Part shown: piece by piece, positions 42,567-51,273 of the stretch
Layout: every line of letters starts with the position of its first letter
Position numbering within the stretch: the first letter of the stretch is position 1
From: AP-15 sp963700185
Lineage (GTDB): Bacteria > Pseudomonadota > Alphaproteobacteria > ATCC43930 > CGMCC-115725
DNA: 64,000 nucleotides
Direction: 5' to 3'
Assembly (NCBI GenBank): GCA_963700185.1
Contig: CAVOWP010000030.1
Location: 62,001-126,000 of the forward strand
Position numbers and translations under genes: made by a program
The notes under the pieces: model-generated
What the model was told of the DNA's origin: nothing
Database searches by the model: none
Seen by the model: only the letters and a program-made list of their open reading frames with translations

Positions 42567-42851
42567 ATCCGCTCTCCTTCGATCGCCATGTCACGCGAGA
42601 TGCCTCGGCGCCTGAAGCCGCCTCGCAAAGACAATTCATTGTCATTGCGCGAGCCACGCGAAGCAATCTCGATGCGCTCGCTCGGCCTTGCCCCTTACGA
42701 GGTTGATCTCGATCCCCTCCTTACGGAAGACCTCGAATTCCGGTCCGCATTCAGGCCTCCTCCAGGAACAGCCGCCGCGCTTTGAAATTGGAATCCGGGA
42801 CTGTAAGATCGTGGCCCCGCAAGTGTTGCTGACACTATCGAAGTCCACGCC
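42567..42851. other. intergenic, degenerate repeat
   Basis: About 285 bp without a gene. CATTGTCATTGCGCGAGCCA and CGCGAAGCAATCTCGATGCG at 42637-42675 resemble half of a widespread alphaproteobacterial intergenic palindrome. No complete partner is visible. Confidence 0.35.
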
Positions 42852-43730
42852 ATGAAAATCAGATGGAAAATCGATTTGGCGATCTCCGGAGCATTTCTGG
42901 TCGGGCTCGGCTTGGCCGGGGCCGGCGCCTACACAATCCTTACCAAAAATGCGCTCGAAGATAGTCTGCAGAATGCCAGGATCATGATCGAAGGGGCATC
43001 GGCTATCCGAACCTATACCGCAGAAAGCATAAGGCCATTGCTCGAGCAGCAGATGAAAGTTCAGTTCTTGCCATATTCGATCCCGTCCTTTGCGGCCCAG
43101 ACCAATTTCAAAATAGTTCATCAAAAATTGCCGGACTACACATACCACGAACCGACCTTGAACCCGACAAATCTCAACGATCGGGCGGTGGATTGGGAGG
43201 CCGACATCATCAATGACTTTCGTGGCGATGCGAGCAAGCAAGAGCTGGTAGTCACCCGCGATACGCCGGGAGGACGGTATCTGACGCTTGCGCGGCCGCT
43301 CAAGGTCGGCAGCCAGGCTTGCCTAACCTGCCACAGCACACCCGAAAATGCCCCGCCCACGATGGTCGCGCTTTACGGGCCGCAAAACGGGTTCGGCTGG
43401 AAGCAAGGCGAGATCGTCGGCGCGCAGGTGGTATCGATACCCCTGGCGGTGCCGCTCGCACGGGCCTATCAGGCGCTCTTCTGGTTTGTGCTCGCTCTGG
43501 CCGGGACCTTTGTCGTCACGATCATCATCGTCGATTTCTTGCTGCGCGCGCTGGTCACCAAGCCGGTCGCCGAAATCTCCGAGATGGCGGACAGGGTCAG
43601 CATGGGACGGCTCGACACCCCGGAATATGTCCACAGCAGCAGGGACGAAATCGGCTCGCTGTCGGCCTCGTTCAACCGGATGCGGCGCAGCCTGCAGAAC
43701 GCGATGAGCATGCTGGAGGAGCAGACCTGA
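42852..43730 (+). CDS. membrane sensor: Tll0287-like (DUF3365) domain with haem motif plus HAMP
   Basis: A 292-aa protein. An N-terminal span (DLAISGAFLVGLGLAGAGAY) precedes a periplasmic domain of the DUF3365/Tll0287 type, with a CLTCH haem-attachment motif near residue 157 and VGAQVVSIPLAVPLARAYQA. A second span (LFWFVLALAGTFVVTIIIVD) and a HAMP linker (LVTKPVAEISEMADRVSMG, then IGSLSASFNRMRRSL) follow. No output domain is attached. It is placed 49 bp before a Ser/Thr kinase gene, so it may feed that pathway; this is inferred from position only. Confidence 0.8.
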   Translation: MKIRWKIDLAISGAFLVGLGLAGAGAYTILTKNALEDSLQNARIMIEGASAIRTYTAESIRPLLEQQMKVQFLPYSIPSFAAQTNFKIVHQKLPDYTYHEPTLNPTNLNDRAVDWEADIINDFRGDASKQELVVTRDTPGGRYLTLARPLKVGSQACLTCHSTPENAPPTMVALYGPQNGFGWKQGEIVGAQVVSIPLAVPLARAYQALFWFVLALAGTFVVTIIIVDFLLRALVTKPVAEISEMADRVSMGRLDTPEYVHSSRDEIGSLSASFNRMRRSLQNAMSMLEEQT

Positions 43731-43779
43731 CCCCAGCAGGGCGCGGCCATTCTTTGATAAGACCATTCTTTCACAAGAA

Positions 43780-45168
43780 ATGAACACTGTCCGGTCGATC
43801 GGCCGCTATCGCATCGAAGCATTGCTCGGCACGGGGGCGATGGGCGAAGTCTATCGCGCCCATGACCCGGCAATCGATCGCCTGGTCGCAATCAAGGTCG
43901 TGCGTCCCGAACTGGTCGCCGGCAGCGGAGGCGAGCAGTTGCTGGAGCGCTTCCGGCGGGAAGCGAGGGCCGCCGGGCGGCGGTTCCACCCAAACATCGT
44001 CGCGATCTGGGATTTCGGCGACGACAACGGCATGCCGTTTCTTGTGATGGAACTGGTGGAGGGCAAAAGCCTCGATCAGCTCATCAAATCCTCCGGCCTA
44101 CTCGCGCAAGATCGCAGCGTCACGATCATAACCCAGGTGCTGAGTGCTCTCGGGTTCGCGCACGCGAACGGGATCGTCCACCGCGACATCAAACCATCCA
44201 ACATCATGGTTTTGTCGGACGACCAAGTGAAGGTCGCCGATTTCGGAATCGCCCGTCTCGAGGCCTCCGAGTTCACCATCGTCGGCGATTTATTGGGAAC
44301 GCCCGCCTACATGGCGCCCGAGCAGCTGTCGGGAGGTCCTATCGATCACCGGACCGACCTGTTTGCCGCCGGGGTCATCCTGTTTGAAATGCTGACCGGA
44401 GTGAAGCCGTTCCGGGGGAAGAGCATTACCGAGATCATATCCTTTATGGAAAAACGGGGACCCGAGGATATACGGGCATTGAACCCGGCGGTCCCCGAGG
44501 CAGTGAAGCACGTCGTCGGCAAGTCGGTCGCCTTTGATCCGGCGCAGCGCTACGCCGACGCAGCGGCGTTCTCGAAAGCCGTTGCCGACGCCATGTCAGG
44601 CCTGCCGGGGGAGCCACAACTCCGCGGCTCGGCAAGATCCGAAGCCCCCGGATCCGAAGCCCAGGCGCAACTTACCGCCAATGCGGCGCAAACCTCGGCA
44701 GAGGCGTCTTTCACTCCCGAACTGCTGCGGGAGACCGAGCGCGATCTGGCGACTTTCATCGGCCCGATGGCGTCGATCGCTGTGAAGCGGGCGGTCAGAA
44801 ACGCGAGCGATCTACTGGAATTATATGAGTTGCTCGGCAGGCAAGTTGCCGACCCGAAAGACCGCGCCGAATTCCTGGCGAGAGGGCGTCAACGCGCCGC
44901 TGCGGGGCTCGCCCGCCCACGCCCGCCGCCCACGCCGGCAAGGACGATCGAGCGATCGTCCGTATCTCCCGCCAAATCGCCGAACCCGGCAAGCATAGTC
45001 GCGATAGAATCCGACCTCACTCGCTATATAGGCCCGATTGCCCGGATTCTCGTAAAGAGGGAGCTGGGGAAATTCGAGTCTCTGGCCAAATTGTGCCTGG
45101 TGTTGGCCACCCACATTCCCGATGAAAGGGAACGCAGGGCGTTCCTCAATGCGCATGGAGCAGAGTGA
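43780..45168 (+). CDS. Hanks-type Ser/Thr protein kinase with duplicated C-terminal module
   Basis: A 462-aa protein. The kinase domain (about 8-275) is complete: GTGAMGEVYRAHD loop, AIKVV (Lys 39), HRDIKPSNIMV, DFG (VADFGIARL), TPAYMAPEQLSGG and a conserved HRTDLFAAGVILFEMLTG. No transmembrane segment is seen. After a Pro/Ala-rich linker, two similar 50-residue units occur: DLATFIGPMASIAVKRAVRN with DRAEFL, and DLTRYIGPIARILVKRELGK with ERRAFL. Related units occur at the ends of other bacterial signalling proteins, as I recall. Neighbours include a PP2C phosphatase and an FHA protein, a classic kinase-phosphatase-FHA set. Confidence 0.9.
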   Translation: MNTVRSIGRYRIEALLGTGAMGEVYRAHDPAIDRLVAIKVVRPELVAGSGGEQLLERFRREARAAGRRFHPNIVAIWDFGDDNGMPFLVMELVEGKSLDQLIKSSGLLAQDRSVTIITQVLSALGFAHANGIVHRDIKPSNIMVLSDDQVKVADFGIARLEASEFTIVGDLLGTPAYMAPEQLSGGPIDHRTDLFAAGVILFEMLTGVKPFRGKSITEIISFMEKRGPEDIRALNPAVPEAVKHVVGKSVAFDPAQRYADAAAFSKAVADAMSGLPGEPQLRGSARSEAPGSEAQAQLTANAAQTSAEASFTPELLRETERDLATFIGPMASIAVKRAVRNASDLLELYELLGRQVADPKDRAEFLARGRQRAAAGLARPRPPPTPARTIERSSVSPAKSPNPASIVAIESDLTRYIGPIARILVKRELGKFESLAKLCLVLATHIPDERERRAFLNAHGAE

Positions 45169-45194
45169 TTGTCGGCCGAGTTGGGGACGCGAGA

Positions 45195-45875
45195 ATGAAT
45201 GGGCGGAACATCGTGCGGTGCGCGCTCTTTTCACTGGCAGTCGTGATCCTGCCGATGCAGCTGTGGTCCGCGGGCGGCTGCGCCGCCGAGGCGACTGCCA
45301 AGTCCGAAGACCTCGAGGTCACCCCCTCGCTGGTCCGCGAAATTCAATTCATGCTGCTCCGTCTCGGCATGGAACCGGGGCCGATAGACGGGGTGATTGG
45401 CCCTCAGACGACCAGAGCCTGGCACAAATTTCAGCAAGATACCGGTCTGCCGCCATTTGATCTGGTCAATGGCAGCAAAATCCCTGCGACCGCTTTGACC
45501 CGGCTGCGAAGTGAAGCGTCGCGGGTCATCTTTGAGGGTGAGAAGAAGCCGCAGCCGCCTGCCGCGGCCCCGACACCCCCGGCTTCTGCGATCGCGCCAG
45601 TACAGCCGCCTGCGTCCGATCGCTTTGCCGCTTGCCCCTTCCATGCCGAAGATTTCCGGATCGGCACGACCCAATATACTCCTGAAAAATATCTGCAGGA
45701 AGGGTTTGACGGCTCGACCGCGCGCGCGGTTTCTATGCTGAAAGACCGCCTCAACGAGGCGCGGCAGATTGCCGGGAACATCGGCGGGTCTGCGCTGTCC
45801 GAAGTGCAACGGCAGTCGCGCGTGCTGGATTACTTCACGTGCCGGCTGAAGATCGAACAGGAATCCCAGAAATGA
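45195..45875 (+). CDS. exported peptidoglycan-binding (PG_binding_1) protein
   Basis: A 226-aa protein with a signal peptide (VRCALFSLAVVILPMQLWSA ... GCAAEA). The peptidoglycan-binding fold is at about 40-95 (REIQFMLLRLGMEPGPIDGV, IGPQTTRAWHKFQQDTGLP). A Pro/Ala linker and a C-terminal domain (ACPFHAEDFRIGTTQYTPEK and LDYFTCRLKIEQ) with two Cys follow. It lies between kinase and phosphatase genes and could be their cell-wall-facing partner. An ATG at 45195 is preferred because the signal peptide begins there. Confidence 0.75.
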   Translation: MNGRNIVRCALFSLAVVILPMQLWSAGGCAAEATAKSEDLEVTPSLVREIQFMLLRLGMEPGPIDGVIGPQTTRAWHKFQQDTGLPPFDLVNGSKIPATALTRLRSEASRVIFEGEKKPQPPAAAPTPPASAIAPVQPPASDRFAACPFHAEDFRIGTTQYTPEKYLQEGFDGSTARAVSMLKDRLNEARQIAGNIGGSALSEVQRQSRVLDYFTCRLKIEQESQK

Positions 45876-45888
45876 AGGCTTGAGCAAC

Positions 45889-46605
45889 ATGCCCTGTCGT
45901 TCCGCTGCTCGGACCCATGTGGGGACGGTGCGCCGGCGAAATGAGGACGCGGTGCTCGAGCGCGCCGACATAGGGTTGTGGGCGGTTGCCGACGGCGCGG
46001 GAGGACACGAGCGCGGCGACTACGCCAGCAGCCGCATCATCACGGCATTGCACGATCTGGATCCGGCGCTGTCCGGTCTCTCGCTGGTGGCGGAGGTGAA
46101 GGAGAGCCTTGCGCAAGTCAACCGTGACGTGCGGGCGAGGGCCGCAACGATTGGCCCGAATGCGTTGATCGGCAGCACGGTGGCGGTGCTGCTGATCTGG
46201 GATGACCAATACTGCTGCATATGGGCCGGGGACAGCCGATTGTATCGTATGCGAGCCGGCCATTTGCGCCAGCTGAGCCGAGACCAGAGCCATGTCCAGG
46301 ATCTGGTCGATCGCGGCGAGATTTTGCCGGAAGCGGCGGCCGCACATCCGATGGCAAATATCGTGACCAATCTGATCGGGGCCTTTGACCGGCTGGTCCT
46401 CGAAGAACAGCACGACCGGCTCGAACCGGGCGACATCATGCTGCTTTGTTCGGACGGGCTCAGCAGCGCCCTCAGGGACACCGAAATCGCCCACATATTG
46501 ACCGGGTCCCCACTCGCGGCGGCAGCCGACCGGCTTATCGAGCGAGCGCTCGATCAAGGCGCGCGGGATAACGTCAGCGCCGTGGTTGTCGAATATACAA
46601 GGTGA
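45889..46605 (+). CDS. PP2C-type Ser/Thr phosphatase
   Basis: A 238-aa metal-dependent phosphatase. Metal and phosphate ligands are seen in GTVRRRNEDAVL, VADGAGGHERGDYAS, STVAVLLIWDD, WAGDSRLYRMR, LCSDGLSSALRD and ARDNVSAVVVEY. The ATG at 45889 has AAGG ten bases upstream; a TTG at 45880 is too close. It begins 13 bp after the peptidoglycan-binding gene and is probably the antagonist of the kinase. Confidence 0.9.
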   Translation: MPCRSAARTHVGTVRRRNEDAVLERADIGLWAVADGAGGHERGDYASSRIITALHDLDPALSGLSLVAEVKESLAQVNRDVRARAATIGPNALIGSTVAVLLIWDDQYCCIWAGDSRLYRMRAGHLRQLSRDQSHVQDLVDRGEILPEAAAAHPMANIVTNLIGAFDRLVLEEQHDRLEPGDIMLLCSDGLSSALRDTEIAHILTGSPLAAAADRLIERALDQGARDNVSAVVVEYTR

Positions 46606-46614
46606 ATTTGCCAT

Positions 46615-48246
46615 CTAGCTCGATGTGGCGCTCTTGATTCCTTTTAGGAGGTAGGCGCTGAGATTGCCTTCGTGCTTGGTCTCGATCGTGGTCGACTCGG
46701 CGTCGATATGCCGCCACAGATGCTGGTGCAATGCCGGGCTGATCAGGATGTGGCCGCCGGCCGCGCCGGCGCAATAACGCGCCGTCCAATTGGCGGCTTC
46801 GCCGATGATCGTCAGTTCCATGCGGTCATTCGAGCCGATGAACCCGTGCAGCACCTCGCCGCAGTGAACTCCGATTCCGATCGTGCAAATCCGCTGCCCG
46901 CGCCTTCTGCGGTTCTCGCTGACCTCGACCATCGCGGACTGCATCGCCAGTGCCGCGCGCACCGCCTTTTCGTGCCGCAGCGGGTCCGGCTCTGGACTGC
47001 CGAAGACCGCCAGGATGCCGTCTCCGGTGATCCTGTCGACAGTACCGTCGTGCTTGAAGATGGCTTCGACCAGAGCCGACATATAATCGTTGAGCAGATC
47101 CATCACATCGTCGGTATCCATGCCCGAGGTCAATAGTGTGAAGCCGCGGATATCCGACGCGAGAAGGACCACCTCCGACCGCTCGCCGCCGAGGCGCAGG
47201 CGCCCGTGAGCGGCTCGCGACAAAAGCGCGTCTCGGATCTTGGGCGAGAAATTGGTCAACAGCCGGCCGAGCAACGCGGCATTGTGGCGAAGCTCGCTCT
47301 GCAGTTGGTTCTGCATGGCCGCCATCGCGGCGTAATGCGCGACAGCGAGCATCAGGCGCAGATCGTCGGCCATGAAGATGGTCCCGCCGTCGCTGTTGTC
47401 GACGCACGCTACCCCCAACACCCGGCCCTTCCAGATCAGCGGCACGTACATCCCGGCCTTGATCCGGTTCATAAATTGGCTCCGGCTGGGATCCACACCC
47501 TCGCGCCAGATAAACCCTTGGCGCCGCGACATTGTCCTCGACGCCAGGGTCATGCTGACCGAAGGCTGGCCCGCGGGAACATGTGCCTTGAGGAGGAGCT
47601 CTCCACTCGTCGGATCCTCGAGCAACAGGGCGCCGCGGGTCGCCGCCGGAATTATCGCCACCAGCCGCTCGATGATCGTCTGGAACAGCGCATCGAGCTC
47701 GGTCTGCTCGCCGAACTGCAGCGGCAGTTCGTAGAGCAGGGCGAGTGCTTGCGCCCGATCCGGATCGATCGGCTTGCCCGGCTCGAAAACGGGCGCCGCG
47801 GCATCGATCATTTCGGCGATGTCGAGGCGGGTATCATGGGTGTCGACCAAGGTCCGGTCGTCCGAGGCCCAGCTGGGCTCGGGCTGAAACTCCCCGGCCG
47901 GAATATCGACCGTTAACGCGGTATCGCTGATCTGAATGCGCTGGCCGGGTTCGAGCCGGACTTTGCCCAGCCCCTTGATCGGCCCCCCATCGACTTCCGT
48001 CCCATTGGCGCTGCCGAGGTCTTCTATCCAGCAATGGCCCTCAGCGGCCCAAATCCGCGCGTGGGGCCGCGAAACGCGCAGATCCGGCGTCAAATCGATA
48101 TCCACCTGCAAGCCATGACGCGGCCGGCCGACGATCACCGACTCGACCGGCTTGTCGAAGATCTTCTCGTTGCCCCGGTAGCGGTAGTGTATCCGCACGT
48201 CGCCCACGCCAGCATTGCTGGGATACATTATCACGACAAGCCACAT
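46615..48246 (-). CDS. class III nucleotidyl cyclase with FHA and GAF domains
   Basis: A 543-aa protein. The FHA domain (about 20-115) has VGRPRHGLQVD, RVSRPHARIW and DLGSANGTEVDG, so it should bind phospho-Thr. A GAF domain spans about 165-320 (VAIIPAATRGALLLEDPTSG, MYVPLIWKGRVLGVACVDNS). The cyclase domain (about 350-530) has metal-binding ASDIRGFTLLTSG and GDGILAVFG, then GIGVHCGEVLHGFIGS and MELTIIGEAAN. The gene converges on the PP2C gene with nine bases between stops. FHA recognition of the kinase's targets would link phosphorylation to cyclic nucleotide; this is inferred. Confidence 0.88.
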   Translation of the reverse strand: MWLVVIMYPSNAGVGDVRIHYRYRGNEKIFDKPVESVIVGRPRHGLQVDIDLTPDLRVSRPHARIWAAEGHCWIEDLGSANGTEVDGGPIKGLGKVRLEPGQRIQISDTALTVDIPAGEFQPEPSWASDDRTLVDTHDTRLDIAEMIDAAAPVFEPGKPIDPDRAQALALLYELPLQFGEQTELDALFQTIIERLVAIIPAATRGALLLEDPTSGELLLKAHVPAGQPSVSMTLASRTMSRRQGFIWREGVDPSRSQFMNRIKAGMYVPLIWKGRVLGVACVDNSDGGTIFMADDLRLMLAVAHYAAMAAMQNQLQSELRHNAALLGRLLTNFSPKIRDALLSRAAHGRLRLGGERSEVVLLASDIRGFTLLTSGMDTDDVMDLLNDYMSALVEAIFKHDGTVDRITGDGILAVFGSPEPDPLRHEKAVRAALAMQSAMVEVSENRRRRGQRICTIGIGVHCGEVLHGFIGSNDRMELTIIGEAANWTARYCAGAAGGHILISPALHQHLWRHIDAESTTIETKHEGNLSAYLLKGIKSATSS

Positions 48247-48445
48247 TATTGCAGCCCCGCCACTGCAGAGCCAGTCGGGCGCGGCTTTTGACGACGCAGC
48301 CGCGTTTCGCGAGATGCGCGCATTCGATCCGCCGCCCGGCCCTTGTGCGGGAAACCGGATCTTGTTTTCGGCACCCTGTTGGGAGACTCAGCCGCGCGGA
48401 AGCGTTCACGCACAGTGCGGCATTTCTCATCAGAGAGGTCCCCCG

Positions 48446-48619
48446 ATGTTCTTCCATCGCAAAGAACTGATGTATGACGTCAAGGTCCAGCGCGCCGATC
48501 CGCGCTTTGGCGAGATGCTGCTGGAGCAGTTCGGCGGCGCTACCGGCGAACTAAGTGGCAGCGTGCCGGTTGAGGTCAAGAACCCGGACGACAAGCGCCG
48601 CACCGCAAAAGCGGCCTGA
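48446..48619 (+). pseudogene. manganese-catalase N-terminus on a 57-codon gene
   Basis: MFFHRKELMYDVKVQRADPR followed by FGEMLLEQFGGATGEL is the N-terminus of non-haem Mn-catalase, including the first metal-ligand helix (E in LLEQFGGA). The frame then passes to SVPVEVKNPDDKRRTAKAA and stops. The four-helix body with the other ligands is missing. The tail may be the normal C-terminus, as in the CoA-transferase remnant, but I cannot confirm that. It is 39 bp upstream of mntH. Confidence 0.65.
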
Positions 48620-48658
48620 CAGCGCGTATCTCAGTAGCCGCCGGGAGCAGCGAGGACC

Positions 48659-50011
48659 ATGGTCTTCCTCGATCCGTCGCATACGGACCAGGTCCTCGCG
48701 CGCACTCGGGCGCTGTTCGGCGGGCCGCGGCGGGCGCCGCTCACCGAGCGGACGGTGGCGGCAGCCCGTCAGGCACTCGACAGCCAACGGCTGGGCTGGC
48801 ACCGCTACCTGGCCTTTGCGGGCCCAGCCGTGGTGGCGTCGATCGCCTATATGGACCCGGGCAATTTCGCGACGAATATCCAGGCGGGCGCGAAATACGG
48901 CTACGGCCTGCTCTGGGTCGTGCTGCTCGCCAATCTGATCGCGATGCTGTTTCAGGCGCTCTCGGCCAAGCTCGGCATCGTGACCGGCCGGAATCTCGCC
49001 GAGATTTGCCGCGACGAGTTCCCCCGGCCGGTTGTGTTGGCGATGTGGGTGGTCAGCGAAATCGCCGCGATGGCGACCGATCTCGCCGAGTTTCTCGGCG
49101 GTTCGATCGGCCTGGCATTGCTGTTCAACATGCCGTTGTTGGGCGGGATGGCCGTGACGGGGGTCGTCGTTGGGGGGGTCTTGCTGTTCGAAGGGCGCGG
49201 GTTCCGTCCCCTCGAGCTGATCATCGGCGGGCTCGTTGCGGTGATCGCGCTCTGTTACCTCATCGAGATGTTTATCGCGCCGGTCGACTGGCGCTCGGCC
49301 GCGCTGCATACGGTCGTCCCGCAAATCGCCGATGGTCAGGCGCTCGTGCTGGTTGTCGGCATCATCGGCGCGACGGTCATGCCGCATGCCGTCTATCTGC
49401 ACTCCGGACTGACGCAGGCCCGCATTCCGCCCCGCAACGAGAGCGAAAAGCGAAGACTGGTCCGGATCTCCAATCACGAGGTGATCGCCGCGCTGACCGT
49501 CGCGGGGCTCGTAAACATCGCGATGGTATTGATGGCTTCGGCCGCCTTCCATTCGAGACACTCCGAAGTCGCCGAGATCGAGACTGCCTATCACACGTTG
49601 ATCCCGCTGCTCGGCGGGGCGGCAGCCGGGGTTTTCCTCGTCTCGCTGCTCGCCTCCGGCGTGTCCAGTTCGACGGTCGGGACGCTCGCCGGGCAAATGA
49701 TCATGCAAGGGTTTGTCGGCTTCCGCATCCCGATCTGGCTGCGGCGGCTCGTTACGATGCTCCCGGCCTTTGCCGTCGTCGCGCTGGGCGCCGATACGAC
49801 CAACGCGCTTGTTATCAGCCAAGTCGTGCTGAGCATCACGCTCCCGCTGCCGATGATCGCGCTGCTCTTGTTCACCAGACGCCCCGACCTCATGGGGCGG
49901 TTCGCCAATCGTTGGCCGACCCAAGCCGCGGCCGGCATCGGCGCCGTCATCGTGCTGACACTCAACGCATTGCTGATCGCCGAGACATTCGGCATTTCGC
50001 CGATCGGCTAG
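48659..50011 (+). CDS. mntH: NRAMP-family Mn(II)/Fe(II) transporter
   Basis: A 450-aa proton-coupled importer with about 11 spans. The metal site motif DPGNFATNIQAGAKYGYGLL in span 1 and the MPHAVYLHSGLTQ motif in span 6 are intact. The consensus transport loop GQMIMQGFVGFRIPIWLRRL is also present. The N-terminus has a 45-residue hydrophilic extension. No Mn riboswitch or MntR-type palindrome is evident in the 39 bp before it. The catalase remnant next to it suggests an earlier manganese-linked oxidative stress unit. Confidence 0.9.
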   Translation: MVFLDPSHTDQVLARTRALFGGPRRAPLTERTVAAARQALDSQRLGWHRYLAFAGPAVVASIAYMDPGNFATNIQAGAKYGYGLLWVVLLANLIAMLFQALSAKLGIVTGRNLAEICRDEFPRPVVLAMWVVSEIAAMATDLAEFLGGSIGLALLFNMPLLGGMAVTGVVVGGVLLFEGRGFRPLELIIGGLVAVIALCYLIEMFIAPVDWRSAALHTVVPQIADGQALVLVVGIIGATVMPHAVYLHSGLTQARIPPRNESEKRRLVRISNHEVIAALTVAGLVNIAMVLMASAAFHSRHSEVAEIETAYHTLIPLLGGAAAGVFLVSLLASGVSSSTVGTLAGQMIMQGFVGFRIPIWLRRLVTMLPAFAVVALGADTTNALVISQVVLSITLPLPMIALLLFTRRPDLMGRFANRWPTQAAAGIGAVIVLTLNALLIAETFGISPIG

Positions 50012-50204
50012 TGTGTGCCCTCTCATTGCGGAGTTGGTCACCGGCCGACCCGCCCCGGATAAAACCGCCATCAGAGCGCTTTCCCGTGGGCCTTCAGCCC
50101 ACGGACTTGATCCGTGGGGAAAGCCGGGATCCACCGATCCCGCTCCTGAGCGCTCGAAGGGTAGGCCCCGGCTTTCGCTGGGGAAGCGTCCAAGATTGTC
50201 TCCC
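50012..50204. repeat. intergenic hairpin repeats
   Basis: CGTGGGCCTTCAGCCCACG at about 50085-50103 and the 22-bp palindrome at 50098-50119 (CCCACGGA...TCCGTGGGG) overlap. The latter occurs identically at 62415-62436. A longer inverted pair, CTTTCCCGTGGG and GGGAAAG, also lies here. Non-coding. Confidence 0.55.
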
Positions 50205-50659
50205 GTCCAAGCGGGCGGGGCATCGGCCGCCTCCAGCGCGCGCAGGCGCCGCTCGAACTCGGGCCTCGACCGCGCGGACATAGGCCTCGATGACACGACC
50301 CAATTGCATCGCCTCGCGGGGGGTGACCGCACCTGAGCCGCCGCGTCGGCGACCGCGCCCATCGCGCCCGCCAAATCGGCGGCATTGCGGATTGCCGGCA
50401 TCGTGAATTCAACGCTGAGTTCGTGATGCGGCCCGACGATGCGTTCGAGGCACAGCCGCTATGCCGCCGGGTCACCGGCGAGCGCCAGCTCAACGGCGTT
50501 GCGGGTCAGCCTCGCCCTCACCGGCGAGCAACAACCGGGCAGCGCGGTTGACGTGGTCGCGGCAGGCGCGCGGCCGGCCGGCAGGATTGCCCGACCGGCC
50601 CTTGGCAAACCGCACGCCCCGGTCCCGCGCTCCCTGTTCCCCTGGTCGAGATCAGGCAT
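50205..50659 (-). pseudogene. DUF5681 protein, degraded
   Basis: The minus strand contains, in three frames, RFAKGRSGNPAGRPR, ARLLLAGEGEA, TRNAVELALAGDP, RLCLERIVGPHHELSVEF, TMPAIRNAADLAGAMGAVAD and MQLGRVIEAYVRAVEAR. In the same order these make up a DUF5681 protein (function unknown, often near mobile DNA). The start at 50659 is followed by a frameshift. A TAG replaces a Leu codon after GDPAA. At least one more shift occurs near 50330. Confidence 0.6.
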
Positions 50660-50738
50660 CGGCAACTCCTTCAACGCAATCTCGCACCCGCTCACGGGTG
50701 TCGATGCCCGGAGACTACAATGCTAATATGGCAATTAC

Positions 50739-50990
50739 ATGATTATCCATGTATCAAACACCCTGGCCGCGGAGGCCTCGGCAATAACGTCGCCGAGCGG
50801 ATCGCGGTCATTGCGGCTCGGGAGCAATGGCAACGCGGCGTTGTCGGCGGAAATGGCGCTGCGGATCGAGAAGGCCTTCGGCGTGAAGATGGAAACGCTG
50901 TTGAACATGCAGGCATGGCATGACGCCTACGCGATGCGGCAGCGCGAAGGCGAAATCGCCATCAAGCCTTACCGGCCCCCTGCCCACTGA
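50739..50990 (+). pseudogene. HigA-type antitoxin, C-terminal part
   Basis: 83 codons. The second half, NAALSAEMALRIEKAFGVKM, ETLLNMQAWHDAYAMRQRE, is the C-terminal helix pair of HigA-like Xre antitoxins. The first half (IIHVSNTLAAEASAITSPSG) does not show the expected helix-turn-helix and is probably out of frame or rearranged. No HigB toxin gene adjoins. Likely non-functional. Confidence 0.5.
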
Positions 50991-51273
50991 CGAGCAGCGC
51001 ACCCGCCAGCGTCGGAATGGCCCCGCCGCATCCGGGCGCGTTCATCCGTGAGGAAATTCTCGTCAAGTGGTAAGATCGGCGCTTACGGAAATCACTGCGC
51101 CGTGTCGCGAAAGATTCGATTCTGGAAAATCACTGGCCAGGCGCGCTGTCTAAAGTCGGATACCCGGATATGAAAACTCACGCTCTTGTAGAGTGAATCA
51201 CGGCTCGGTGCTGTCCGATCTCGCGTAGGCGGCGTAACATCCGGCGGCGAAGCTCGAAGCCGAGGACAGTCAA
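50991..51273. other. intergenic, nothing recognised
   Basis: About 280 bp without a gene. AT-content rises somewhat around 51100-51200, which may hold the promoter of the downstream hydratase gene, but I see no clear -35/-10 pair. Confidence 0.3.

Noticed and set aside
43780..48246. Type VI secretion regulatory module (kinase-phosphatase-FHA)
   Set aside because: No Tss structural gene is present, the kinase lacks the expected membrane domain, and the FHA protein is a cyclase.
48620..48658. Manganese riboswitch or MntR site before mntH
   Set aside because: The gap is only 39 bp with no palindrome, and the region before the catalase remnant shows no recognisable aptamer.
50739..50990. Complete toxin-antitoxin pair
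   Set aside because: Only the HigA C-terminal helices are readable, the DNA-binding half is missing and no HigB frame adjoins.
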